From positions 1 to 26,253 of the forward strand of contig BJOX01000084.1 of the NCBI GenBank assembly GCA_009731375.1: a stretch of 26,253 nucleotides of DNA, written 5' to 3'. This DNA comes from Paulinella micropora. Taxonomy: Eukaryota; Cercozoa; Imbricatea; Euglyphida. The notes below the pieces were generated by a model. It had not been told where the DNA came from and did no database searches. It saw only the letters and a list, made by a program, of their open reading frames with translations. A program made the position numbers and the translations under genes. Shown one piece after another: positions 1-11,032 of this stretch (positions within the stretch are counted from its first letter, which is position 1; every line of letters starts with the position of its first letter).

Positions 1-277
1 TTTTCTGTGCCCACGACAGGGCAAAGGTTCATTGCCTTCTTGTCCCTTCTTGTCCCATCCACTGCCTCATTAATGCCTTGCGTCCCCATCCACTGCCTCA
101 CTATTACCTTGTTGCTCCTTCCACTTCCTCACTATTACCCTCTTGTCCCATCCACTGATTGATTCGACTGATTGATTGATGGATGGATGGATGGATGGAT
201 GGATGGATGAATGGATGAATGGATGGATGGATGGATGGATGGATTGGTTGATTGCTTGCTTGAGTACTTTTGATTGC

Positions 278-314
<37 letters not shown>

Positions 315-375
315 CAAACCCGCCCGCAAAGACAGATTCGCAACCCGTGCAAAGAGAGCAAAGCCGGTAGGTCAT

Positions 376-469
<94 letters not shown>

Positions 470-616
470 GAGATATCGACTAATGTCAGAAAAAAGGAGC
501 TTCTGATTTCGTCAACCAAGGAAGTCTGTGGGTAAAGTATTAACCCGATGCCCAGCTAAGCCGTGATGTTTGCACGGAAGGGACTGATACAGGCGATACC
601 AAAGCTCCCTAGTACC
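1..616. repeat. Minisatellite, GGAT/TGAT/ATAG microsatellites and unassigned unique patches
   Basis: Positions 1-155 hold irregular copies of a roughly 31-bp C/T-rich minisatellite (core CCCATCCACTGCCTCACTATT in part) that reappears at 5417-5590. Then follow (GGAT)n at about 178-243, (TGAT)n at about 270-314 and (ATAG)n at about 375-469. Between and after them lie unique patches (315-373, 470-616). Two open blocks, 490-531 and 556-611, are each bounded by AG and GT, but they would be separated by an intron of only 24 nt, so they are not called as exons. Confidence 0.8.
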
Positions 617-1145
617 NNNNNNNNNNNNNNNNNNNNNNNNNNNNNNNNNNNNNNNNNNNNNNNNNNNNNNNNNNNNNNNNNNNNNNNNNNNNNNNNNNNN
701 NNNNNNNNNNNNNNNNNNNNNNNNNNNNNNNNNNNNNNNNNNNNNNNNNNNNNNNNNNNNNNNNNNNNNNNNNNNNNNNNNNNNNNNNNNNNNNNNNNNN
801 NNNNNNNNNNNNNNNNNNNNNNNNNNNNNNNNNNNNNNNNNNNNNNNNNNNNNNNNNNNNNNNNNNNNNNNNNNNNNNNNNNNNNNNNNNNNNNNNNNNN
901 NNNNNNNNNNNNNNNNNNNNNNNNNNNNNNNNNNNNNNNNNNNNNNNNNNNNNNNNNNNNNNNNNNNNNNNNNNNNNNNNNNNNNNNNNNNNNNNNNNNN
1001 NNNNNNNNNNNNNNNNNNNNNNNNNNNNNNNNNNNNNNNNNNNNNNNNNNNNNNNNNNNNNNNNNNNNNNNNNNNNNNNNNNNNNNNNNNNNNNNNNNNN
1101 NNNNNNNNNNNNNNNNNNNNNNNNNNNNNNNNNNNNNNNNNNNNN
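617..1145. other. Assembly gap (529 N)
   Basis: Run of N. The right edge is immediately a (TATC)n tract, so the gap is probably a collapsed or unresolved microsatellite. Open reading frames crossing it have no meaning. Confidence 0.99.
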
Positions 1146-1207
<62 letters not shown>

Positions 1208-1212
1208 CTAAG

Positions 1213-1370
1213 GGCATTCAAGAGACAAAGCCCTCCAGTTTTGATCTCATCCTTCTCCATCATGCAAAGTGGTACAACAATGCTGAAGCCATCACTTGAA
1301 AGCTCAGAGTCAATTTACTCCACCCAGAACTCCGGGTTTCTGGTGCCACTTTCTGGGTTTGCTTCCTGAA
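1213..1370 (+). other. Possible terminal exon of an upstream gene
   Basis: Non-repetitive sequence follows a (TATC)n tract ending in an AG at 1211-1212. Two frames stay open. One gives 28 codons to TGA at 1297-1299 and includes SFDLILLHHAKWYNNAEA, which has normal protein composition. The other runs 52 codons to TGA at 1368-1370. Either would suit the last exon of a gene whose other exons lie in or before the 617-1145 gap. No homology is recognised. Confidence 0.25.
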
Positions 1371-1433
1371 AAGCCTGGCCTGTGGTGGTGCCACTTTCAC
1401 ACCCGGAACCCGCAAATCTGGGATGGTGGGTGG

Positions 1434-1439
1434 TATAAA
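1434..1439 (+). promoter_or_regulatory. Possible TATA box upstream of the gene
   Basis: TATAAA lies about 285 bp upstream of the proposed ATG (1724), in the only non-repetitive stretch before the first exon. The segment 1325-1430 just upstream carries GGTGCCACTTTC twice (about 1340-1351 and 1388-1399). Position and context suit a core promoter, but a TATAAA hexamer can occur by chance and no initiator was identified. Confidence 0.3.
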
Positions 1440-1588
1440 GCGCGCCTCAGGGGAATAGCTTTTTAACTGTGTGCTCTGCGCTATTGTATCTCAAAACATT
1501 GATCGAGAAGAATGAGTTCAACGTCGGGCTGTTGTTGCCACTAGAATATCCTTAGCATGGCCGTTGTCCGATGCATGTATGTATGTGA

Positions 1589-1637
1589 TATAGTCGAAAT
1601 GGTTGGGGGCTTTGGGGCGATGGGGTCTGGGCTGAAG
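1589..1637 (+). repeat. Truncated upstream copy of exon 1 (A1)
   Basis: This stretch repeats the 5' part of the exon at 1698-1802 (shared TCGAA.TGGTTGG.GGCTT pattern, then GGGCTGA) after a similar GATATAG/TATATAG acceptor-like sequence. It then dissolves into ATGTATGT repeat and has no downstream donor at the matching place. It is best read as a partial duplication rather than a functional exon. Confidence 0.6.
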
Positions 1638-1697
1638 CATGTATGTATATCTATAGCATGAGTGTTAATACATGTATGTGTGTGATTGTGTATATAG

Positions 1698-1802
1698 TCG
1701 AAGTGGTTGGTGGCTTGGGAGCGATGGCTGGGCTGAGAAGGGCCAGCGCTGTGTTGGCCACACTTGCAAGCAACGCAGCCAACATGGGAGATGGGAATGC
1801 AG
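1698..1802 (+). CDS. Exon A2: proposed first coding exon
   Basis: The exon is bounded by TATATAG and a good donor GTAAGC. Read in phase 1 it contains an in-frame ATG at 1724 in a favourable context (GCGATGG), giving [19 protein letters not shown] and ending GDGNAG across the junction. The peptide is Ala/Leu/Gly-rich, as in many N-termini, but no clear signal or transit peptide can be asserted. The same stretch is open in a second frame, but that frame meets a stop in exon C, so phase 1 is preferred. If an earlier exon exists, the coding part could begin at 1698. Confidence 0.5.
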
Positions 1803-3216
1803 GTAAGCTTACTAGCTGGCTTGCTTGCTTACTTGTCTATTTACTTACTAACTTTGCCTTGGCAATGCTCGCAAGCGATGCAGCTTACACGGGAGATGGG
1901 AATGCAGGTGATACTACCTACCTGCCTACGTACCTACCTACCTACCTGCCTACCTACCTACCTACCTACCTGCCTACCTACCTGCCTAACTACCTGCCTA
2001 CCTGCCTATCTACATACCTACATACCTACCTACCTACATACCTACATGCCTACCTACCTGCCTACCTACCTACCTACCTCCCTGCCTATCTACCTACCTA
2101 CCTACCTACATACCTACCTACCTGCCTGCGTATCTACTTTGCTTACTAGCCTATCTTACAACTGCTGGCTTTACTTGTTTACTTTTCTTTTGCACTTACT
2201 AGCTTACTTACTTACCTTGTTTTACTCACGCTTACTGCTTAACTGACACACCTACCTTTTTTACTTACGAACTTACTCACTTACGAACATACTCACTTAC
2301 TCACTCTTACTTGCTTATTTGCTGTACTACTAGGCAGTCAAGTGCAGGCTGCCACAAGCTTACTTACTTACTAACTTACTTACTAATTTACTTACTAACT
2401 TACTAACTTACATTACGTACCTTCTTACTTACTAACTTACTTACTTACTTACCTTTCTAAATACTAACTACTTTACTCACTCATGCTTACTTGTTAATCA
2501 ATCAAGCTCAAGAGGCTACAAGCTCTGCAAACTTTACCTTAACGTACGTTTTCACCTGTTTTCTTACCAACTGACTTACCTACTGCTTACTAACTTACTT
2601 AGGCAATGCAAGCGCAGGCCGCCAAAAGCTCTTCAAACTTCACCTTTTAACTTACTAACTTACTAACCTACTTGCTTACCTTTTGAGTTACTAACTGACT
2701 TACTCACTTATGCTTACTAGCTAGGCAATCAAAGCACAGGAGGCCACAAGCTCTCAAATATACTTACTTACTTGCTAACTTATTTGCTAACTTACTTGCT
2801 AACTTACTTGCTCACTTACTTGCTCACTTACTTGCTAACTTACTTGCTAACTTACTTGCTAACTTACTTACTAACTGACTCACCTACTGCTTACTACCTT
2901 CCTTACTTGCCAGGCAATCAAGCACAAGAGGCCACAAGCTCTCCAAGCTTCTTGTGCACGCGCGCAAAGTCCGTCTGGGTAAAGATACATACATACATAC
3001 ATACATACACACATACACACATACACATGTACACATATACACACATACATACATGCATACATACACACATAAACATATACATACATACATACATACATAC
3101 ATACATACATAGATAATGACTGCTCCGACCCCCACGAGAGTGACTGAAGCGCTCGATGGCGGTCAAACCAAGATAACAGACGAGAATGAGATCCCAACCG
3201 ACCCAAACATCGGTTG

Positions 3217-3251
<35 letters not shown>

Positions 3252-3295
3252 TCTGTCTCTCTCTCTGTCTCTCTCTGTCTCTCTCTCTCTCTCTG

Positions 3296-3328
<33 letters not shown>

Positions 3329-3883
3329 GACACGCAAACACACTCAAATTCAACAAAAACGATTCAGAACCTCCTACATAGACTGCTACGATTTTACATG
3401 TTTTTACTGTTAACTGTTCTCATCAGGAGGGCGAGCATTGCAAGGAAAAGAGCGCACAGAGCAGAGCCAAAAGACAAGCCAAGAGGCAGAAGTCCAGACA
3501 AAATTACCTTCGGGGATTGGCAATCTGATGGCAATCATAAGCAAGGTGCCACTGGGTCCCGTAGGTGGGAAACAGGAGAAGGAGAAGGAGAGGGAGAGGG
3601 AGAAGGAGAAGGAGAAGGAGAAGGAGAAGGAGAAAACGGAGACGATGAGTCCAGACGCTTTGAAGGAGGAACCCAAGAGTGTTAATCAGGAGTCAAGCAC
3701 TGTGACAGTGGTGAGCACTTCAACTCTGGCCCAGGGCGTTGGAAATGTGGAGAAATTGGACCAGGACTGCCTTGACAAGGTAACTTGCTTGCTTGCTTAC
3801 TAGCTGACATTAATTGCTTGATTACATTTTAACTTGCTTGCTTGCTTTCTCAACTTCTTGCGTACATGCTTGCTTGCTGCTGC

Positions 3884-3979
<96 letters not shown>

Positions 3980-4139
3980 ATATGTATATATATATGTATA
4001 CACACACACACACTCACATATATATATGTATATATATATTTATATTTCTATATTTATATTTATATTTATATTTATATTTATATTTATATTTATATTATAA
4101 TATAATACATATATACATACATACATACATAGATATACA

Positions 4140-4215
<76 letters not shown>

Positions 4216-4504
4216 ATATAGGGTGAGCAGGATGCCACTTTGGTCCTTGAAAACATCACAGGTAGATCATCTACCTACTCGCATACAAATCACAAACTAT
4301 ATAAAAAACTCATGCATGCATGCATACACACATACAAACTACTTTTCTGTTCTTTGTGCGTTTGTCATATATCCATCTTTGGAACGCCATTGTTAAATTC
4401 ATACATGAACATGCATACAGGTACATGTATTGACATACATACATGCATACTCCAAATCTACATACATACATACACATCTATCAGGAGGCCGAGTTGCAGC
4501 TAAA

Positions 4505-4542
<38 letters not shown>

Positions 4543-5629
4543 TTATCCATCAGAGCCCAAGGCGATGCAGGAGGGGGAAGTCCAGCTAAAGTCTCCTTCA
4601 CGCATTTTCAACCTTAAGGCGATGATTAGTAAGGTTGGTACAACAGGGGGAAAGCAGGGCAAGGAGAAGGAGAAGCAGAAGGAGAAAGAGGATGACAGCA
4701 CGAATTCAGGACCGATGGATAAGGAGCCCAAGAGTATGAACCAGCCTGAGGGTTCCAACACTGTGAGCATTGCAGATCTGAATGAGGGCGCTAAGAGCAC
4801 GGACACAGAGGCACAACAAGACAAGGTACTCGTCTGCTAGTTTGCTTACTGGCTTAATATATTTATTTTCCTTACTTGCTTTGCTTACTGACCTACTTAC
4901 TGACCTGCTTACTGACCTGCTTACTGACCTGCTTACTGACCTGCTTACTGACCTGCTTACTCACTTATTTCTTCGTTTTTTATTTACTTATTCATTTGCA
5001 GGACACCACGTTGGTTCAGAAGATACTGTCACCTTTCAACAACCCGTCAGACTGCAAGACAGTCGAAGCAGTTGGCAGCGTGGGGGATGGGAAAAAGACG
5101 CTCTCTACCTTAAATAACTCAAGCGATTCAAGTAGTCCAAGCGATCCAACCAATGCAACCAATGCAACCAATGCAACAGATCTAACCAATCCAACCAATC
5201 CAACCAATCCAACCAATCCAACCAATCCAGACACCTCAGTTAACGAGAGTTTGGTAGGTAATCAAGCAGCTGCTCAAACATCTGCCAACACAAGCGTAAG
5301 GAAGTTTTCCTTACCGGACTTGGCAGCGGCAGTACGAATGAGGAAGCCCGTGAAACTCCCTCCGCCTGTTGGTGGCAGCACAAACCAGCCCGCCGCCCAG
5401 AAAAATGTGGTAACAACATCTACTGCCTCGCTTTTGCCTGATTTTCTTGTCTCATCTCTTGCCTCGGTGTTGCATTCTTGTCCATCTACTGCCTCACTAT
5501 CGCCTTCTTGTCCCATCTATTGTCGTTGCCTTCTTGTCCCATCCACGCCTCACTATTGCCTTCTTGTCCCATCTCTTGCCTTCTTGTCAAACACACACAC
5601 ACACACAATCACTCTCCCTCCCTGCCACG

Positions 5630-5673
<44 letters not shown>

Positions 5674-7038
5674 NNNNNNNNNNNNNNNNNNNNNNNNNNN
5701 NNNNNNNNNNNNNNNNNNNNNNNNNNNNNNNNNNNNNNNNNNNNNNNNNNNNNNNNNNNNNNNNNNNNNNNNNNNNNNNNNNNNNNNNNNNNNNNNNNNN
5801 NNNNNNNNNNNNNNNNNNNNNNNNNNNNNNNNNNNNNNNNNNNNNNNNNNNNNNNNNNNNNNNNNNNNNNNNNNNNNNNNNNNNNNNNNNNNNNNNNNNN
5901 NNNNNNNNNNNNNNNNNNNNNNNNNNNNNNNNNNNNNNNNNNNNNNNNNNNNNNNNNNNNNNNNNNNNNNNNNNNNNNNNNNNNNNNNNNNNNNNNNNNN
6001 NNNNNNNNNNNNNNNNNNNNNNNNNNNNNNNNNNNNNNNNNNNNNNNNNNNNNNNNNNNNNNNNNNNNNNNNNNNNNNNNNNNNNNNNNNNNNNNNNNNN
6101 NNNNNNNNNNNNNNNNNNNNNNNNNNNNNNNNNNNNNNNNNNNNNNNNNNNNNNNNNNNNNNNNNNNNNNNNNNNNNTCTCTCTCTCTCTCTCTCTCTGT
6201 TAGCAGCCTGTGGATGCTTCTTCTTCGTCAGAGAGCAACCCTGTGCCTGCTGCCACTGACAAGGTGCTTTACTTTACTTTACTTTACTTTACTTTCTTTT
6301 GCTTTATTTTATTTTACTTTTACTTTACTTTTACTTTACTTTTACTTTACTTTTACTTTACTTTACTGTACTTTACTTTACTATACTTTACTTTACTTTA
6401 CTTTTACTTTACTTTACTTTTACTTTCTTTTACTTTACTTTACTTTTACTTTACTTTTACTTTACTTTTACTTACTTTTACTTTATTTTACTTTATTTTT
6501 ACTTTATTTTTACTTTTACTTTAATTAATTTTTACTTTACTTTATTTTACTTTATTTTACTTTTACTTGACTTTGATTGACTTTACTTTTACTTTACCTT
6601 TACTATACTTTTACTTTACTTTACTTTACTTTACTTTTACTTTACTTTTATTTTACTTTTATTTTACTTTTGCTTACTTTTATTTTACTTTTACTTTACT
6701 TTTACTTTACTTTACTTTACTTTACTTTCGCCTAAACCGGGACTGTCTTGACACATGTACTTGCTTGTCCACGCAAAATGATATACTGTCACGGGAATTT
6801 ATCCATATTAAGCTGTTACCAGGCTAATTACCCAGCTAGTTACCTATGTGTGCTTTTGTGTGGTTCGCTTGCTTGCTGTGCACCCAGCTGACCATTGTTT
6901 CGGCTGCAACTGAAGAACCTGAGGCTGGCAAAGCAAAAGAAAGGGACGAGAATGAGGTGCCAACCGACCCAAACACTGGTTGCTCACTCTTTTATTTATA
7001 TCTATCTATCTATCTATATCTATCTATCTATCTATCTG

Positions 7039-7069
<31 letters not shown>

Positions 7070-8357
7070 CGTTTCTAATCTTATCTATCTTGGGGGGAAG
7101 GGGGGGGGGGGGNNNNNNNNNNNNNNNNNNNNNNNNNNNNNNNNNNNNNNNNNNNNNNNNNNNNNNNNNNNNNNNNNNNNNNNNNNNNNNNNNNNNNNNN
7201 NNNNNNNNNNNNNNNNNNNNNNNNNNNNNNNNNNNNNNNNNNNNNNNNNNNNNNNNNNNNNNNNNNNNNNNNNNNNNNNNNNNNNNNNNNNNNNNNNNNN
7301 NNNNNNNNNNNNNNNNNNNNNNNNNNNNNNNNNNNNNNNNNNNNNNNNNNNNNNNNNNNNNNNNNNNNNNNNNNNNNNNNNNNNNNNNNNNNNNNNNNNN
7401 NNNNNNNNNNNNNNNNNNNNNNNNNNNNNNNNNNNNNNNNNNNNNNNNNNNNNNNNNNNNNNNNNNNNNNNNNNNNNNNNNNNNNNNNNNNNNNNNNNNN
7501 NNNNNNNNNNNNNNNNNNNNNNNNNNNNNNNNNNNNNNNNNNNNNNNNNNNNNNNNNNNNNNNNNNNNNNNNNNNNNNNNNNNNNNNNNNNNNNNNNNNN
7601 NNNNNNNNNNNNNNNNNNNNNNNNNNNNNNNNNNNNNNNNNNNNNNNNNNNNNNNNNNNNNNNNNNNNNNNNNNNNNNNNNNNNNNNNNNNNNNNNNNNN
7701 NNNNNNNNNNNNNNNNNNNNNNNNNNNNNNNNNNNNNNNNNNNNNNNNNNNNNNNNNNNNNNNNNNNNNNNNNNNNNNNNNNNNNNNNNNNNNNNNNNNN
7801 NNNNNNNNNNNNNNNNNNNNNNNNNNNNNNNNNNNNNNNNNNNNNNNNNNNNNNNNNNNNNNNNNNNNNNNNNNNNNNNNNNNNNNNNNNNNNCCTTTGC
7901 TTACTTTTGCTTACTTTTGCTTACTTTTGCTTACTTTTGCTTACTTTTGCTTACCTTTGCTTACCTTTGCTTACCTTTGCTTACTTTTGCTTACTTTTGC
8001 TTACTTTTGCTTTACTTTTGCTTTACTTTTGCTTTACTTTTGCTTTACTTTTGCTTTACTTTTGCTTTACTTTTGCTTTACTTTTGCTTTACTTTTGCTT
8101 TACTTTTGCTTACTTTTGCTTACTTTTGCTTACCTTGTTTACTTTGCTTACTTTTGCTTACTTTACTTACTTTGCTTACTTATTTACTTATTTACTTACT
8201 TACTTACTTACTTACACATACATATACATGTACATATAAAAATACATATACATGTAGACAGTGTGTCAAGACATAAGAGACCCCGAGCTGCCCGTAGGAG
8301 CAGAACAGCAGGTATCTATCTATCTATTTATCTATTTATCTATCTATCTATCTATCC

Positions 8358-8411
<54 letters not shown>

Positions 8412-8426
8412 ATGGATATGTATCCG

Positions 8427-8487
<61 letters not shown>

Positions 8488-9066
8488 ATAGATGCATGTA
8501 TATAAGTATACATGCATCTCATACATAATGATGATGGTGGTGGTGGTGATGATGATGGTGGTGATGATGATGACGGTGATGGTGATGACGGTGGTGGTGG
8601 TGGTGGTGGTGGTGATGATGATGATAATAATAATAACAATACTATATCTGAGGCGTACTGATGCAGCTAATGGCATATCCTCAACGGACATAAGCCTCCA
8701 ATACCCTTGTTCGAGGTCCTCCACCCCCCCGTGTCAGTCTCTCGCCTGATGATCGGGGCCACCGATGGAGCTCCTGAGGGCAAGACTGCACTAAGCCGAG
8801 GTTATTCCGCAGTCCCAGCAACCTCTTGCAAGACGTCACCGAATGTGCAAGTGCATACACCAAGCGCGGTTGCTAGAGCTGCCTCGAAACCCCACCCATA
8901 ACAATCTGGTGTCTGCTGGGTCCTGGGCTATCAACCAGCATATGCGGAGTTTAAGATCTTTTACGCGCGCAACGACCCTCCTCCCCAGCATCTACCACCA
9001 AAGGGTTATGAGTTGGCGTCACAGTTTAACGCCTTGAGGCCATAGGGCTGAATAATAACAATAATC

Positions 9067-9134
<68 letters not shown>

Positions 9135-9165
9135 ACTACTACTACTACTACTACTGCTAATGATA

Positions 9166-9207
<42 letters not shown>

Positions 9208-9417
9208 GTAATAATAATAATAATGATGATGATAATAATAGTGTATCTCCTGCCAATTGCTGAGCCAAAAGGCCATGTGCATCCAGTCCTCCATTCCATA
9301 AGGAAAGTCTCCACACCAATCGGTGGAATAAAGGAAGTGACGGCATAGAACATTACTCTAGGAGCTTTATACCAATCAGCCCATGGAAAGGACCGATGGC
9401 CTATGTACTCCCTGATG

Positions 9418-9469
<52 letters not shown>

Positions 9470-9524
9470 GAAGAAGAAGAAGAAGAAGGAGAACAACAAC
9501 AACAACAACAACAACAACAATAAC

Positions 9525-9555
<31 letters not shown>

Positions 9556-10194
9556 GTAATAATAATAGTAATAATAATAGTAATAATAATAGTAATAATA
9601 GTGTATCTCCTGCCAATTGCTGAGCCAAAAGGCCATGTGCATCCAGTCCTCCATTCCATAAGGAAAGTCTCCAAACCAATCGGTGGAATAAAGGAAGTGA
9701 CGGCATAGAACATTACTCTAGGAGCTTTATACCAATCAGCCCATGGAAACGACCGATGGCCTATGTACTCCCTAATAGTAATAATAATAGTAATAATAAT
9801 AGTAATAGTGCTTCTCTGTCAATGGCTGATGCATTTCTGCACATGCGCCTCCATCGTCTCACCCGTGAGGGGAGTACGAAGAATTGACGATAAGCNNNNN
9901 NNNNNGTAATAATAATAGTTATAATAGTGCTTCTCTGTCAATGGCTGATGCATTTCTGCACATGCGCCTCAATCGTCTCACCCGTGAGGGGAGTACGAAG
10001 AATTGACGATAAGCTCTAATGACACCCCCGCAAGGGCATTTCCAACACTTCCAGACGGGCCGGTATGTTCAATGAAAATACTGGTCCAGAAATAGACCGG
10101 TATGTTCAATGAAAATACTGGTGGCACCGACGGGAATCGAACTGGCGACAGGGCCCAGATGGTAGAACTTGACCACTGGGCTATCACGGTGTCC

Positions 10195-10260
<66 letters not shown>

Positions 10261-10632
10261 GTGCTTCTCTGTCAATGGCTGATGCATTTCTGCACATGCG
10301 CCTCCATCGTCTCACCCGTGAGGGGAGTACGAAGAATTGACGATAAGCTCTAATGACACCCCCGCAAGGGCAGTTCCAACACTTCCAGACGGGCCGGTAT
10401 GTTCAATGAAAATACTGGTNNNNNNNNNNNNNNNNNNNNNNNNNNNNNNNNNNNNNNNNNNNNNNNNNNNNNNNNNNNNNNNNNNNNNNNNNNNNNNNNN
10501 NNNNNNNNNNNNNNNNNNNNNNNNNNNNNNNNNNNNNNNNNNNNNNNNNNNNNNNNNNNNNNNNNNNNNNNNNNNNNNNNNNNNNNNNNNNNNNNNNNNN
10601 NNNNNNNNNNNNNNNNNNNNNNNCTACCACTA

Positions 10633-10674
<42 letters not shown>

Positions 10675-10676
10675 AC

Positions 10677-10738
<62 letters not shown>

Positions 10739-10751
10739 TAACAACAACAAC

Positions 10752-10785
<34 letters not shown>

Positions 10786-10957
10786 GTGTATCTCCTGCCA
10801 ATTGCTGAGCCAAAAGGCCATGTGCATCCAGTCCTCCATTCCATAAGGAAAGTCTCCACACCAATCGGTGGAATAAAGGAAGTGACGGCATAGAACATTA
10901 CTCTAGGAGCTTTATACCAATCAGCCCATGGAAAGGACCGATGGCCTATGTACTCCC

Positions 10958-11032
<75 letters not shown>

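Noticed and set aside
490-611. Two possible exons (KKGASDFVNQGSLW and LSRDVCTEGTDTGDTKAP)
   Set aside because: Splice sites and frames look fair, but the intron between them would be 24 nt and the second exon cannot be joined to visible sequence because of the gap.
3186-3356. SLSL and RERE open frames in CT tracts
   Set aside because: Simple (CT)n/(GA)n translation; it lies in an intron of the phase-consistent gene model.
4095-4138. Plus-strand sub-exon [14 protein letters not shown] thought of near exon K (actual position about 14095-14138)
   Set aside because: The real segment at 14095-14138 runs straight into TATC repeat with no GT donor, and including it breaks phase with exon L. The coordinates given in this entry hold only intronic repeat.
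563-8505. Long open frames crossing the N gaps (for example over 617-1145, 5674-6177, 7113-7893)
   Set aside because: Their length comes from untranslated N; the frames on both sides are unrelated.
8681-9037. Short open frames in unit Z on both strands
   Set aside because: About 60 codons each, no recognisable motifs, and the block behaves like an insert between trinucleotide tracts.
10122-10194. Functional tRNA gene on the minus strand
   Set aside because: The acceptor stem has a bulged base, the anticodon arm is irregular, and it is joined to a SINE body with an ATT tail.
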